Assembly: GCF_018139145.2 (NCBI RefSeq)
Contig: NC_059478.1
Location: 30,441,001-30,505,000 of the forward strand
DNA from: Gymnogyps californianus
Lineage: Eukaryota > Chordata > Aves > Accipitriformes > Cathartidae
DNA: 64,000 bases
Direction: 5' to 3'
This document shows, one piece after another, positions 22,313 through 34,000 of the stretch. Each line of letters opens with the position of its first letter. The stretch's first letter is position 1. The translations under genes were made by a program, and so were the position numbers. The notes under the pieces are model-generated. The model was given only the letters and a program-made list of their open reading frames with translations, was not told the DNA's origin and searched no databases.

Positions 22313-24933
22313 GGCTGAGAGACACCCAAGTTCTACAGGACCATACAATCACCCTATACAGAGAAGTTACTGTCAAAGCATTGCTGTCTGGCCACCTCCA
22401 TTTCAATGCTTTATGCATTTGCTGGCAAGACCTAATATAAAGCCTCCACAAAAAGTATCTTAAAATATAGCCAGAGAGCACACAGGGGATTGCATGATCT
22501 TTGTCAGGAAGAAGTCTGGATAATTCAAACAGGCTCCAGAATTGCATATACATACATATTTTGGGATACTCACTGGAGCTACGCCTGAACTCTGAACTTC
22601 TAAGCCTCCGCTGTCACTGCCAGACAGGAGAAACCTTCACGGTAAATTTTAAAGCAGAGGAAAGGCTATTCAGAAGCATCTCAGGGAATCATCAATGCAA
22701 GTGTCCCCCACAGACATGCCTCCTATCACAAATAAACTCGTGCAAAGGCAAAAGAAAAGGAAGAAAGTAAGCTCTTCAGAGTAGGTTTCTATACCTTTTA
22801 CAATCTGTCTTCATTTTTGGCAAATTAGCTCAGACTGCACTGCCTTGTGTGCTGCAAGGACCATTCCCCAACAGATTACCAATTAGTGAAAGGACAGGTA
22901 GTCAGAGCCTTGTCAGAGCACTTTTCAGTGAGGTTTTCTGGGGCAAATAAGTTGGATTTAGTGCTCAGAGGATAGAAAGATTGAGAAATGCTTTCTGGGA
23001 ATTAGGGTTTTGATGGGGGCAAAATAACAGCTCAAGCCAAGAAGCAGTCAGAAATGGGGCACAGTGCAGTCAGCCCCAAGGCTCAATCAAATCTGAGATC
23101 TGGGCCTATGAGAAAGTCAAGCTTAAGACAATAATTTAACACATTTTCTTGTAGTGTCAGATTTCAGTCATTTCCCATTCACCTTAAGTTGTGGCCTAGT
23201 CACATTTTCATGGTTGCATCCACAGGGAAAACCAATAGAAAGGGACAAAAGGAAGGGAAAGAAGAGGAGCCCTGGAGTCCCTGTCACCACTTTCTTCCTC
23301 CCTTTCCCCAGCTTGTTCCCTGTTGGGTCATCCCAGCCCTCCCATCCCATCCTTCACACCCTTATTTGCAAGGCCTCGAGGCCTGTCATCACCAGGGAGG
23401 CACACTAGCACATCCCTCCCTCCAGCCTGGCTTGGGAATATGGTATGTTTGTAGTCTCCATGTCCATCAAAATGACTGCTGCAAGCAGACGCCCATAGGA
23501 AGGAGGAATGGCTGCAGGACATGTTCTGCTCCATGACTGTTCAGAGACTAAGAATATACCCAGGCCAGGGCCTCTAATCACAAACCTCCCATCAATCATT
23601 TACTGTTCTAGACTCTTGCTAAGAAGAAAGCCTAGCGTCTCAGCTTCACTCAAACACAGTCTTTGACCGGGACTGAGTATAGAGATCTTCAAAACTGCTG
23701 ACATTAGGGTAGGTGGGAAAAGAGCTTTCTCCAGACATCTCCGCTGGATTGATTTGGTAGTGCTCATGGAAAAAAAACAGCTGAGAGAAAAAACTTGCTT
23801 TAAAAGGAGGACACCCCTCTTCCCGTCTCAGTTCATTTTCTTCAACTTCATCCAGTTTAAAGGACTTGTGTGATACTGGGATCAACACTGAGTTTCAGGT
23901 CCTACGTTCTTCTGGAGAAAGACCATAAGGAAATTAGCCAACCAAGTCAATAAAACCCAAACCTAAGGGGGACTAGCTAATTTTTTCTCCTTCTTTTTGA
24001 GCACTCAGAGAAGGAAAAGAAGGACGATTTTTCTGAGGGGAATGCTGTGGTTTGGGAGAGAGTGGAAATTAAATTTCCAAATTTTTATTCTACCAGAAAT
24101 TGTCTAAGGAAGGATATTTCTTCAATGGAGCAGCAAGAGCATTTCTGAACTTCCAAGGAAAGTAACAGGGAGATACCAACACGTTCCAAAGTCAGAAACA
24201 GATGAAGAAGATTAAATTGCTTTTGCTTTCTTTGTGAACTGGGAAAAAAATGCTATATTTAAAGTAAAGGGAAACTGAGAAACTCAGAGATCTAGAATTC
24301 TGCCACACAGATAAATTTCTGCGAGGTGGCAAGTTATTACTTATCAACCACTTCATAGTGTCTTGTACAGGCACTTTCCCTAACTAAGTGTAACCTAATT
24401 TAAGGTAGCTTTCCTTTAGGAAAAGAGAGCTAAAGTACCTTTCATTGACAAGGAGGTGGTGCCGGGTAAGAATGTGCATATGGTTACTCACAACTGAGCA
24501 ACTGACACATAGTGATTTGTTACTCTCTATTAATTTATCCTGATGCCAAAGCCCTGAGGCCCAGTGCCCCCATGAACACCTCTGCTCCTATCCGTGGGCT
24601 TTTTAAAAGAGCTGAAACATCAACACAATAGTAATCTGTCTCCTAGTAGAATCAGAGACATTTATGCACCTCAGGAGCAATAACCATACACATGGAAGGG
24701 ATATTCTTGGAAAACCTGTAAAATTTAGAAAAAGTCTTGGAAAGGAAATACTGTCTGTCCAGCCATTCTCATGCCGTGCTATGTGAATGACTGCCTGACC
24801 TGCCGAGGATGGTTCTGTTAATCCTGCCAGCTGATCAGAATACAGATCCCCATGATTGCTGCTGGTGCCTAACTTGTCCTCCATTTACAGACACGCGTGC
24901 ACAGCACAGTCAAATTCTACTGCAAGGAGATCA
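22313..24933. other. Non-coding stretch, no gene seen
   Basis: It contains a purine/pyrimidine-skewed patch at about 23230-23330, where AGGGACAAAAGGAAGGG-like sequence faces TTTCTTCCTCCCTTTCC. This generates mutually overlapping frames of 60-115 codons on both strands, which is the signature of skewed composition and not of a gene. No TE body is recognised. Confidence 0.6.
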
Positions 24934-25032
24934 TGGGGCAGGTTCTCAGCTCACGCAAATCATCAAAACTCCCTTTACTTCAGTTAGACTCTAGTGAATG
25001 AACTACGGTGATTTACACAAAGGAGGGCCTAA
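24934..25032. repeat. Ancient amniote palindromic repeat, both arms readable
   Basis: This is the best copy of the old inverted-repeat-type family in the window. The left arm reads GGGGCAGGTTCTCAGCTCAC-GCAAATCA. The centre reads ACTCCCTTTACTTCAGT then AGTGAATGAACTACG. The right arm reads GTGATTTACACAAAGGAGGG-CCTAA. This tracks the remembered pattern GGCCAGATTCTCAGCT-GTGTAAATCA-AACTCCATTGA / TCAATGGAGCTACG-CTGATTTACACCAG-GGCCC. The self-complementary layout suggests a hairpin-forming or inverted-repeat non-autonomous element. I cannot assign a library name. Confidence 0.6.
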
Positions 25033-28000
25033 TGTGGTATGTTTAAGCAAACACTGTGTAGCTGAAGGGGGCAGGATCTGATCTGTTACATCCTTGATAG
25101 GGACTAAAGAGTGCCTTCAACCTAAAAGCAGACATCATCTTAGCTAAGCTAAATGGTCCATCCATGGGCTAAATGGATCCACCAAGTCTTTCCGCTTTTC
25201 AGAAAATTGTTTCAATAATTTTTCAGCATCCAAGCATGGGGTGGGGAAGGAGAATGCATGAAACGTTTCCTGGCATACCTTGCTCTACAGAAGCAGTGAG
25301 AGACTAACGTGAGAAGATTCCCTTTTGCTTCTTTAAATAACTGGACAAACAGAGAAGAGGAGACATGATGTTTGGCAAAGATGCCTCTCTTAGAATATTG
25401 CACTTAAATGCTTAACAATTGTCAGATGAAAAAATCATGTAGCTGCTTCACACATTTGAGGAAAGGGAAATAAACAATTATGCTGATTTGCTCTGCCTCT
25501 GCATCAAATGTTATGGTGTCTAGGCATTCAGTCGAACCCTGGACAATGAATGGAAATAGCTACAGTGGCTCTTCTGGGAAGGACTGGCCTATCTGGCTTT
25601 TGGTGAGGCATGAAATGCTCCTTAACCATGGAAACCTGAAACTACAAATGAGGAAATAATCTTTTCACAAGGAAAGTTTCTTCCTAGCTCCTTTGCTTAA
25701 AGGTTATATGCAGAACCATGAAGTTTCATATCCATCCCACAATTCACATCAGCTGGGGACTCGGCTCTATTTCTAATACTGACAAATGTATGCCACATCC
25801 ATACAGTTAGAATGAGCTCTGTGTAATCCCTGATTCCTGCAGACTTTGTCTTGGCCATTAAATGTGCGATGGTCTTCCTTTTGCCACAGGACACTGAACT
25901 TGGTATCACAGATGCCCTATCAGCCCAGGGAGGAGAGGAAGGAAAGGAGAAAGGATACATTCATATTCGTTTTCAAATTCCTGGGAAAAACAGATTTGAA
26001 ATTTGGAAAAAAAAAGGGGGGGGGGGGGGAACAAAACTGGTTTTGGAATTCCTAATTCCTTTCCCACAAATTGACTCCAGTTCCTTTTGCAGAAACACTC
26101 AATTTTAGGACCAAGGAGTAATTCAGCTTACACTTTCTATCTGCTTGCTGCATACTCTTAAGTGACTCCTGACTGCTCAAGCTCTGTGACTTCACTGGAG
26201 TCTTCATTAGATACAGACTGAGGTGAAGGATCATATACTATCAATTGGCCAAAAACGAAGCCCTGAATCAAATAAATCAACCATTTTTAAAGGCAAGGAC
26301 AGGTCTGCTTACCCAAGTTCAGACAGAAATATAAGCTCTTCACATTCCAGGACAGCCTCTCAGTATTTTCCATTTTCATTTACATACCTTATAAAAATAG
26401 CCAACATTTCATGATATATACTTATAGAAGTTAGTCCCTGAGGACAGATGCAATTTTTGTTTACACGGAAAACCTGTCATAGGCATTAGGGGATATATGA
26501 GCATTACTGTTAGCCATTTGAATTGTGTCCAAAGAAAAAAATTAACTTTGTAATTAAAAAAACAAATCCTGCCTGAGGCTAGGCAAGGAAACCAAACAAC
26601 AGTGGAGTAGATGGGGACAGGAGCATACTGTTTAGTGTGGCATCTGGCAGAGCCACGATAAGCACAAAATGGAGCTGTCTACAGAAAATGACAAAGTAAA
26701 AAAAAAAAAATCCAGGGAAAGCAGTCAAACATACAAAGAACAAAATGTGCCCTTAAACTCAGCGCAATTTAAGTGCACCAGGAGTCCCTTCAAACATTTG
26801 ACCTTCACTGGAGAAGTCCTGCAGAGACAAACTCACTCTGGAGCCCAACTCAGTCTTCACATTTCTCCAGATAGTTCCATCACCAGCATGGCAGGATGGT
26901 GCTTTTCAGCCTGCACAGTACCAACAGCTCACAGCACTTACTAATGGCAACATGAAAGTAACAATTTCTGGCAGATGGCGTCAGTTAAGAACCAATCAGT
27001 ATTGCAGCTCCATTGGAGCACGTGCTGTGTAACACACTATGCAATCTAAGAGATATAAAACAAAGAACAGTTGGGAGATACAACACAAGCAAATGTCCTG
27101 CCCTGCACTTCTGGAATCATTTTAATATAAATAAAAACAAGTTTAATGAGTTCTTTATACCAGCAAAATGTTCCAAATGCATGGTAGCTTCTGGATCAAC
27201 CCGAAACCTGTGATGCAAAAAAATGCAAAAGATTTTTCCTTCCCATTATGTAATCTATTTAGTATCTAAAGAACAGTCTTGCTAGGTCACTCACCATATT
27301 CTTGACTTCATTACAGGTCATAAAATATGTCTCCTTGCAAGACAGGACTGCACCAATCAAAATACTTTCTTAAGCAAAATGCAACAGGACAAGATTTTGA
27401 AATACGAAAAGCTATTCCAGCAGTATCTGCTAATGTACAGAAATGTTAGCTTTCTGCACTGCTTTATATGGAACTCCTTGACAGGCTCTCCATAACTTAA
27501 AAACCAGAATAAAATAATTTATGTTCCTTGTGTATCTATTGGCAATAATACTTACATAATTTTAATGAATTTGCTGGTAAATCAATAGCTCTGTTTCTGT
27601 TCTGCATTACAAGTATTACTGCATGTCAAATAAATCATTGTAATGAAGTTTGATGAGCAAAGGGTTTGATGGTGGTGTTCCATAATTATAAACATCAGCA
27701 GTAAGACTTTTTCAAATCATGAAAGGAAAAGTGCTTTGATGATGGCAAGTAAATTCCCTGATTAAAATTACTTTAGACATTTCAGGCAATGGAAGTCTTC
27801 AAATCTGGCCCTGACCTTTGCTCTTCAAAATATATCTCTTCATTAGTAAATTGCATTACGTTTAATCATCAAATAATAAAAAGACACCGAACATCACAAA
27901 AGCCACAGTACATAGTTGATTTATTTATGCAAATTTTAGAGATGCAATTGCTCAAACCATTTTGAAGGTATTCAACTTCTAAGGAAAGAAACAGCCATAT

Positions 28001-29320
28001 CAACCTGATGGAAGTATTTGTTGCCTTCATATGGAAAGAATCAAAGGACTGAAGAAATAAAGTATCAGCTGGAACAGACACCACATTATCGAGACTATAA
28101 AACATGATTTATTTTCAAGTTTCTCCTTGACACCAGCATTATAAATTTAAAACTCTAGCTAACATTGGATCAGGTGCAAGACTCAACAGAAGTAAAAATC
28201 ACATTCACCACTTACACAGTATTTCATCATATTCCTCCCATCTGCATATCAAATGAACCCCTGAATATCTTACATGCACGAAGAAACCAACTGACCCAAC
28301 TAAATAGCTCTTGCTGTGAACTGTAAATAATTTAGGTGTTCCCATCAAACAATAATAGCAAACAAACCTGGACAGTAACATCAGAACAGATGTGCAAATT
28401 GACTGCTTGGAAATAAACAGGGTTTAGGTCATTATCCAACAGGAAAAAAAAAAGGGACTTTTACAGGACAAATAATTTTATTTTTTGTCACTTCGTAACA
28501 TCCTGAAATACTTCTATGTATTCTCAGTTATTATGTTTATTGTTCTTGATTAAAACAATAAACTCCAACTACACACCAAAGACATTTTCCCAAACTCACA
28601 ATAACATGAAACATTCCCACTGCTCCTCCCTCCCTATATTTGTCCACACCTCTAACCTTGCAGGGTGTAACTCTGAGGACACTTTGGAAATGGCATAGCG
28701 AAAGAGCCGTTATTTCCAACCTTTCTCCAAGACTGATCGTGAGATTTCAAGGATCTGACAAACTGCACGTGCTGGGGAAGTAGTTGCCCTCTGCTGCATT
28801 AGGTCAACCAGCACCTATGCAGGCTCAAAGAATTAGGAGCAACAGAAACCTAATCCAGAGACCTGCATTCAGGAATGTCTTCTCCTTCACCCTTCTGATC
28901 CAGAAAGGGAATAGAGGAACTCAGCACTCCTCTGGCTTTATACCTTTCTTACAGGTCCCTCTGGGATTTGAGCAAGGACAAGAGCAAATCTCTCCTGAAA
29001 GCAGCTTTATATACACAGTGACGATATACGAACACTACGTGAAGCAAAGCTTGAAAGAGAATGCAGCATTCCTGCTGAACAGTGAGAAAGAGGGCTCCAG
29101 GGATCTTTTTTACTAACCATAAACTGGAGCGGAAAAAACAACCTATGAGAGAATGCAGTTGCATATAAAGGACAATATCTATCCTCTATCATACATGCGT
29201 ATCCCTCTGATCTTCAGCTGTATTTCAAAGATGCAAAAAAGAATTAAATGTTTATTCTGAGAGTTGCTCCACAAGCTCTATGTCCAGAAGAAGCTATTTC
29301 TTCCCAGAATAGCTCCAAGG
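25033..29320. other. 4.3 kb of non-coding sequence, no gene seen
   Basis: Unique AT-rich sequence with one composite homopolymer (A9G14 at 26007-26029) and an A-run at 26700-26710. The segment 27530-27740 is notably AT-rich with several TAAT/ATTA-type words and no TE resemblance, so it is a candidate conserved non-coding element only by impression. Frames of up to 110 codons (28784-29116) show no recognisable protein. Confidence 0.55.
26007..26029 (+). repeat. Composite homopolymer A9G14
   Basis: Nine A residues are followed directly by fourteen G residues. The tract is pure purine on the plus strand. A G14 run of this length is prone to slippage, sequencing error and G-quadruplex or triplex structure. 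Reading frames crossing it differ only by frame and are not genes. Confidence 0.8.
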
Positions 29321-29347
29321 CCAGCCCACCACCAGCCCACCACCAGC
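29321..29347 (+). repeat. Short tandem repeat, 11-bp unit, about 2.5 copies
   Basis: CCAGCCCACCA occurs twice exactly in tandem, followed by a partial third copy (CCAGCC). It looks like a small slippage duplication in otherwise unique sequence. Confidence 0.85.
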
Positions 29348-29774
29348 CTTAAGGATGGTGCTACAGCTGGAAAAGTGGAGGGACACATTCTTCATCCCTA
29401 AGCCCACTTCAGGGATCTACGCAGCAGATGTAACCCAACCATAGCAAAACCAGAAGACATTTTCTAGCATAAAACTCAGAACACATCAACACAGAAGTCA
29501 GAGACATTCCCCTCACAGGTGAAACGTCAAACAACCTCACTTCAGAGGGCAGAATATACAGCGAACTTGCAGCAGCCCTATCAAGACAATAAAGGACGTG
29601 ATATATGATGGGTTTGTGGCATGAATTCCCTATCACTGACTGCAGATATGATTCAAATAACCAAACAGAAAACAGCACTCGTAAATGGGACCAGACAGCT
29701 GGAGAAAGGCAAATATTCAGGGATCAGCTGAGATGCTGCTCCCTGAATGCTCATCCCTGGGATGCTCAATTAAA
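29348..29774. other. Non-coding stretch, no gene seen
   Basis: Frames of 83-89 codons on both strands overlap here and extend into the neighbouring old repeat. No protein family is recognised. It may contain further diverged sequence of the old repeat that follows. Confidence 0.5.
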
Positions 29775-29900
29775 TGAGGGAGAGGTTTTGCTGGAGACAA
29801 GACTGGCCCTGCGACTGGACGTAAAGGCATGGCAGGCAACTCATTCCAAATGGTGAGGGCAGCAGACTGGAAAGGATAAACAGAAAGGAGTCTGGTGCTT
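29775..29900 (+). repeat. Old sauropsid/amniote interspersed repeat (copy 2, partial)
   Basis: The segment GAGGGAGAGGTTTTGCTGGA, then GCATGGCAGGCAACTCATTC and CCAAATGGTGAGGGCAGCAG, followed by GAAAGGATAAACAG and AAGGAGTCTGGTGC, matches an internal part of the family at 13.5 kb. That part, as I remember it, reads GAAGGAGGA-AATGAGGTGG...GGGAGCTCGTTCCA-GCGTGAGGGGCAGCA-GGGAGAAAGCACA-GGTGC. The match covers a different stretch of the element from copy 1. It is diverged and the limits are approximate. Confidence 0.5.
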
Positions 29901-32863
29901 TGGCTGCCAGAAAACATTGGAAATATATTTTTAAATACCTTTAACTTCAACTTGGCTTTTTTTTCCTCCAATCAGTAATACCAGTACAATGAGAGACAAA
30001 CTAAAACAGCTGCCTATACTGCCACGTCCAAGATATTCTGCAGAGATCACGTCAGAGAGTCAGCGGGCCAAATCCAGAGGTGAGTATAGGCAAGGCTACA
30101 GGAAACCTATGGTGATGTGAATTATGTTACCTCCAAGAGCCTTTGGCCTATATGTCATCTCCACTCAGACTCCCTCCAGCCTCGTGTATGCTGATCTGTG
30201 GCTAACTCACTCACACATCCTCGTACTCCTCACGCCCCACCTCTGAATTTGGCTCTCTGCATATATATGCATGTGAAGGATGTGTTGGGCAGCCCAAACT
30301 CTGGGATCTGACCTGAAAGCTGAATGTTAAGCACGTACTGAATTCTAGAGAGGGGGGAAGAGCGCAACTCTGGGAGCAACTAACTGGAATGGAAAAGAAA
30401 GTGCAACTGAAAGAAGGGAAGGGACTACTTCAACTTAGAGCATAATATGACTATTGTGTGTATAAATTATAGCAACCTATTGTAAATCATCCTAAAAGCA
30501 CCTACGTTAGAGGGAGGTACTTGTGACATGTCACCTCTGGGTTAGTCCCAACTTCTGCCAAATAACAGGGAAATGTTCAAGTTTTCCCAAGGTGGTTCCC
30601 AAGGACATTTTAGTATCTAACCCAGTGGCACCCAGCTGCTGCCTAGTGCAATTTCCCAGGGAGTAGGCGGGTGGCCAGTCTCCACGGGTACCAGACCTAA
30701 ACCTTTCCATTCTCCTTCATGAAGTTGTGCAATTCTAACTGAAACTCATCACAACCTCTTACGCTCTACTTCCAACATCCAGAATCATTTTAAGTAGCAC
30801 CCAAAAGCTAGCCAAGTGAGCTAACATTTTCCTTTGAACCCATGAGCCTTTAGAAAGGTTGGTAAATTTTTATACAGTATAGAAGCGTGGTGTGCTTGCT
30901 ACTTAACAATCCAGTTCTGTGCTGGATCTGTCACCACTACAGTAAAAAGTTTAAGTGTATAGTGTGCTTATAATAAATACTTTGCACAAAATTATTCATT
31001 CCACAGATGGGCAAAAGGGACTTTAATGCTTACTTTGTTTGCAGAGCGCTATATAAATCCTGCTAGTTACAGGCAAGAATATGGAAGTCGTTTTGTTCTA
31101 TTAAATAAAGGAAACAAGGTTCTCATTTTAAAATTAATTCAATGAAAACTATTAAGTAGCTGGCTGTGAATGCTTTGGGAATTTATATATACACACACAC
31201 AAATATACATTTTTACCTGATACTAATTTCCCTCCCCCCTTACCTCTTAAACAAACACACTGTTAACCACATCGTTTCCAACGAGCTCTGCATGGGAAGA
31301 CCTTGCAAGTCAAGACAGCATGGTAACATTCACTACCCAAATACTGCAGCCCCACACCGTATCTTCCAGCAGGCACAAAGCGCGTATAAGCCAGAGGGTT
31401 TTCTCCCAAGAGATGCAATTTGATCTCTCCCATATTCATGCTGGTTTAATACTAATAGCTGAGGAGGAATAGCCATGGCCCTCTTGTCTCTTGGCAATAT
31501 CAGCATCACTTGGGGAATTAGCCCAGAGCAGACTTTTGGCCAAAGCATGACACCTGAGAGCTTGTCTGTGTTGGTTATTTGCCTTGACTTCAGCTCCCCT
31601 TCGCTGGTTTCAGGGCAACTGAGCTTTTGTCCTGAGCTGAGAAAGACGTAACGGCCCCATGCTTTCTGCAGCCTGTTGCGAGCTTACAATACAAACCTAA
31701 CTAACCATTTTAACTGCTTTTTCTGGGAGGTTCTCAGCTTTCCAACAGCAAAGGTGCTGGCTATGAAGTTACAATTTTCTCCTGTGAATACAGGCTTTCT
31801 CTTTTTACCCTCTTCTGCTTCTTTAGTTTTTCTACTTAACACCAAGCAGGATGTGTGATAACATTATTCCTGAACATCCCCACAGCGACTGTGTGAGGCC
31901 ACAAATGACGGGTTGTGTATCCAACTCACAAGGAGGTTGAGGGTTTGAGGAGAAGACAGCTCCAGTTTAAATAAAACCAATTGTTTATCAAGAACCACAG
32001 AACAAAGCAATAGCCAAAAAAATTAGAAGAAATTAATGCATATAATTAGGAAATGTCACTCATGTTTTTAAACACTTTCATAGAACTTGTATGTATCTAT
32101 GCCTCTTCGAGCTTCCAACAACATATTTCTAATCTGTCACAGCACAAGTCACACATCATAAAAGGCAATAATAACATGGCCGAAGTCAGAGATCCCTGCA
32201 CCACTCACAGATACCCTACTGTGGAGCTTTTCACTCTCTTGACTGGTGCTTCCCAAGTCTCCTCTCTCTCTCAGGGCTGCATACTAACTTCAGAGACAAA
32301 TTCTGGCTTAAATTAAGATGGTTGTATCAGGATGAAATGTGCATGTCTTTGAAAACTATAAGGATAATATATCAAATCTTTTAGCTGGCATGTTTTTTTC
32401 TACAGCTTCACTGCTGATTTACACTATCTAATGATCTGTTTATTCTCTGGATTGTGTATAGTCCACAATGGTTTAAATTACTCATCTGCTTGCACTTAAG
32501 CATTTGGCCTCTATAAAAGACATGATAGGTAAGTGCAATGCAAATGTACTTTCCAATAATCAGTGCCACCCGGGTCAAAATTTCAGCTAGGTAAATGCAG
32601 TTCAAGCACACAGATTTATGCCACCTTTAATAGAACCCTTTGGTGTGGATCTGTGGAAATTTCTAATAGGAATGTTAGTTTTTACTCTTGGTTTTATCTA
32701 CAGGAGGTTTTAGCATAGCAGTCTCCAATGACGTATTTTGAAGCTCAGTCTACTAAGCCACATGAATATCTTTAATGACAAAGCAGCAACCTCTCTACAT
32801 AGTTACATTAAAAGAAGCGGGATATACACCATATTGGCTTGAACAAATGCAACATTTGAATAA
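29901..32863. other. 3 kb of non-coding sequence, no gene seen
   Basis: No gene. There is a splice-donor-like CCAGAGGTGAGTATA near 30075-30089 without a supported exon upstream. A perfect 12-base palindrome lies at 30523-30534. GCAGAGCGCTATATAAATCC near 31044-31063 resembles the AAAGCGCTATATAAATGC tail words of old SINE/LINE relics, but it is too short to assign. A TATATA-CACACA junction lies at 31184-31200. Confidence 0.55.
31184..31200. repeat. Short (TA)n(CA)n microsatellite
   Basis: An alternating pyrimidine-purine run changes from TATATA to CACACA within about 17 bases. Confidence 0.7.
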
Positions 32864-32879
32864 CAGTGTAAAATTGCAT

Positions 32880-32960
32880 TCAGCTCATCTGATCTCATCA
32901 GGTAGCTCATGAGTATTTCATGGGGACATCAACATCTGCAATTATAAGGTTTACAGTGGG
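32880..32960 (+). repeat. Possible 5S-rRNA-derived SINE relic
   Basis: TTCAGCTCATCTGATCTCAT matches the vertebrate 5S rRNA stretch around CGATCTCGTCTGATCTCGG. It is followed by CAGGTAGCTCATG against GGAAGCTAAGCAGG, then a gap of about 16 bases. GAGTATTTCATGGGGAC then matches TAGTACTTGGATGGGAGAC, and AATTATAAGGTTTACAGTGG matches AATACCGGGTGCTGTAGG. The collinear order favours a real, degraded 5S-like sequence, such as the head of an ancient 5S-derived SINE of the AmnSINE type, over chance. The match is interrupted and imperfect. A functional 5S gene is ruled out by the deletion in its internal promoter region. Confidence 0.35.
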
Positions 32961-33844
32961 AGATTAAGGCAAGGCTCCAGGTTATTTTGCTCTGTGTTGC
33001 TGGGGCACCTTGCCCTTGACACCAGAAACTTCTGCCTGGAGAATCCCCAAGAGTCATATATATATATATGCACACTCAGACACAATACCTCAGCAGAGAT
33101 TGTCTATATTCTTACCGAGATATAGCTCAAGATCCAAATTAAATTGAATTAGCATGTTCAGGGAAGCTTCCCAGCAACAATGATATACTTACCACAATTA
33201 CAACAAAACCCAAGCATCTGGAAGCCGGACTGGATCATTAAGACCATTAGGAATCTTTCACTATCTGTAGGGTAAGCATGCTGTTCTTACTAAAGCTAAA
33301 ATCATACAGAATCTTAATGTGATGCTCTTTTTCTGGAGTAACCACATGTATTGCGGGTCAGAGTTAAACTTTCGCAGAATGACCCAGAATCTCACCGTAA
33401 CATATTTCTTACTGTGGCAAGCCTGACAGATGCCCTTCAGCCCACAAGATATATCAGTAGTTTAACTTCATGATACAAAATGGCAAGGAGAAGTGAATAA
33501 AGGAGAAACAACAAGAGAACTATTGTTAAGATCATTTAGCTATTCAGAGAAAGAAAAAGAAAATGCAAGCATGTTTTCTTAGGAAATAACAATAACAATT
33601 GTCTTTGTCAGCTAATTCCCTGTTGGCTTTATTGGTCTCCAATAGAGACTTAGATGAAGAGCATCATGCAGATGAAGTCAGTGAGGGCCTGGCATGTGTT
33701 TGGGAAATCCAGCAGAAGGAAGGGAGGTAGTTGTTTGAGACACAGGAAAATAACCTAATGTGTGAAGGCACAATAGAGGGAACAAGGGGATAATAGGATT
33801 AGTGATAAAGACAAATGATCAGGGACAAAGCAAATTATCAACTT
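32961..33844. other. Non-coding stretch, no gene seen
   Basis: It contains a (TA)7 run at 33056-33069. The last 200 bases (from about 33650) may already belong, in very diverged form, to the old repeat that follows. No open frame of note. Confidence 0.5.
33056..33069. repeat. (TA)7 microsatellite
   Basis: Fourteen bases of perfect AT/TA alternation between GAGTC and GCACAC. Confidence 0.8.
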
Positions 33845-33965
33845 TCCTGAAGACAAAGCAAGAAGTATTATACCCAAAGCAGAGGAACTCTGGAAGCAAG
33901 CAGCAGGATTCATTCAGGACATGATGTGATCTAATCACTGGGAGGAAATGCTGAAGATTTATCCA
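33845..33965 (+). repeat. Old sauropsid/amniote interspersed repeat (copy 3, partial)
   Basis: The series is TCCTGAAGACAAAGCAAGAA, CAGAGGAACTCTGGAAGC, AGGATTCATTCAGGACATGA and TGTGATCTAATCACTGGGAG, then GAAATGCTGAAGATTTAT. It resembles a later internal part of the 13.5 kb repeat family, remembered as GTGAAGACAAGGAGCTTA...GAGGAGCCAGTGGAGGGATTCAAAG-GATGTGGTC-AAGCG-CAGGAAAATGATC. It is diverged. With copies 1 and 2 it covers three different segments of the same long element. Confidence 0.45.
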
Positions 33966-33985
33966 ATCCATCATTTATCCACCTC

Positions 33986-34000
33986 AAAAAAAAAAAAAAA
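33986..34000 (+). repeat. Poly-A run (A15)
   Basis: Fifteen consecutive A residues follow CACCTC, a short distance after the old repeat fragment. No retroposon body with a poly-A tail is recognised, so it is listed as a simple homopolymer. Confidence 0.8.

Noticed and set aside
23154..23600. Cluster of overlapping frames on both strands (up to 115 codons)
   Set aside because: Simultaneous openness on both strands follows from the purine/pyrimidine skew and locally higher GC of this patch.
30060..30090. Splice-donor-like CCAGAGGTGAGTATA as the end of an exon
   Set aside because: No upstream acceptor-bounded open segment with protein resemblance; upstream DNA is partly old repeat.
31044..31063. 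GCAGAGCGCTATATAAATCC as the tail of an old SINE/LINE
   Set aside because: The words fit known tails, but fewer than 25 bases are readable and the upstream part does not extend the match.
32880..32960. Functional 5S rRNA gene
   Set aside because: The matched stretch is interrupted and lacks part of the internal control region, so at most it is a degraded 5S-derived repeat.
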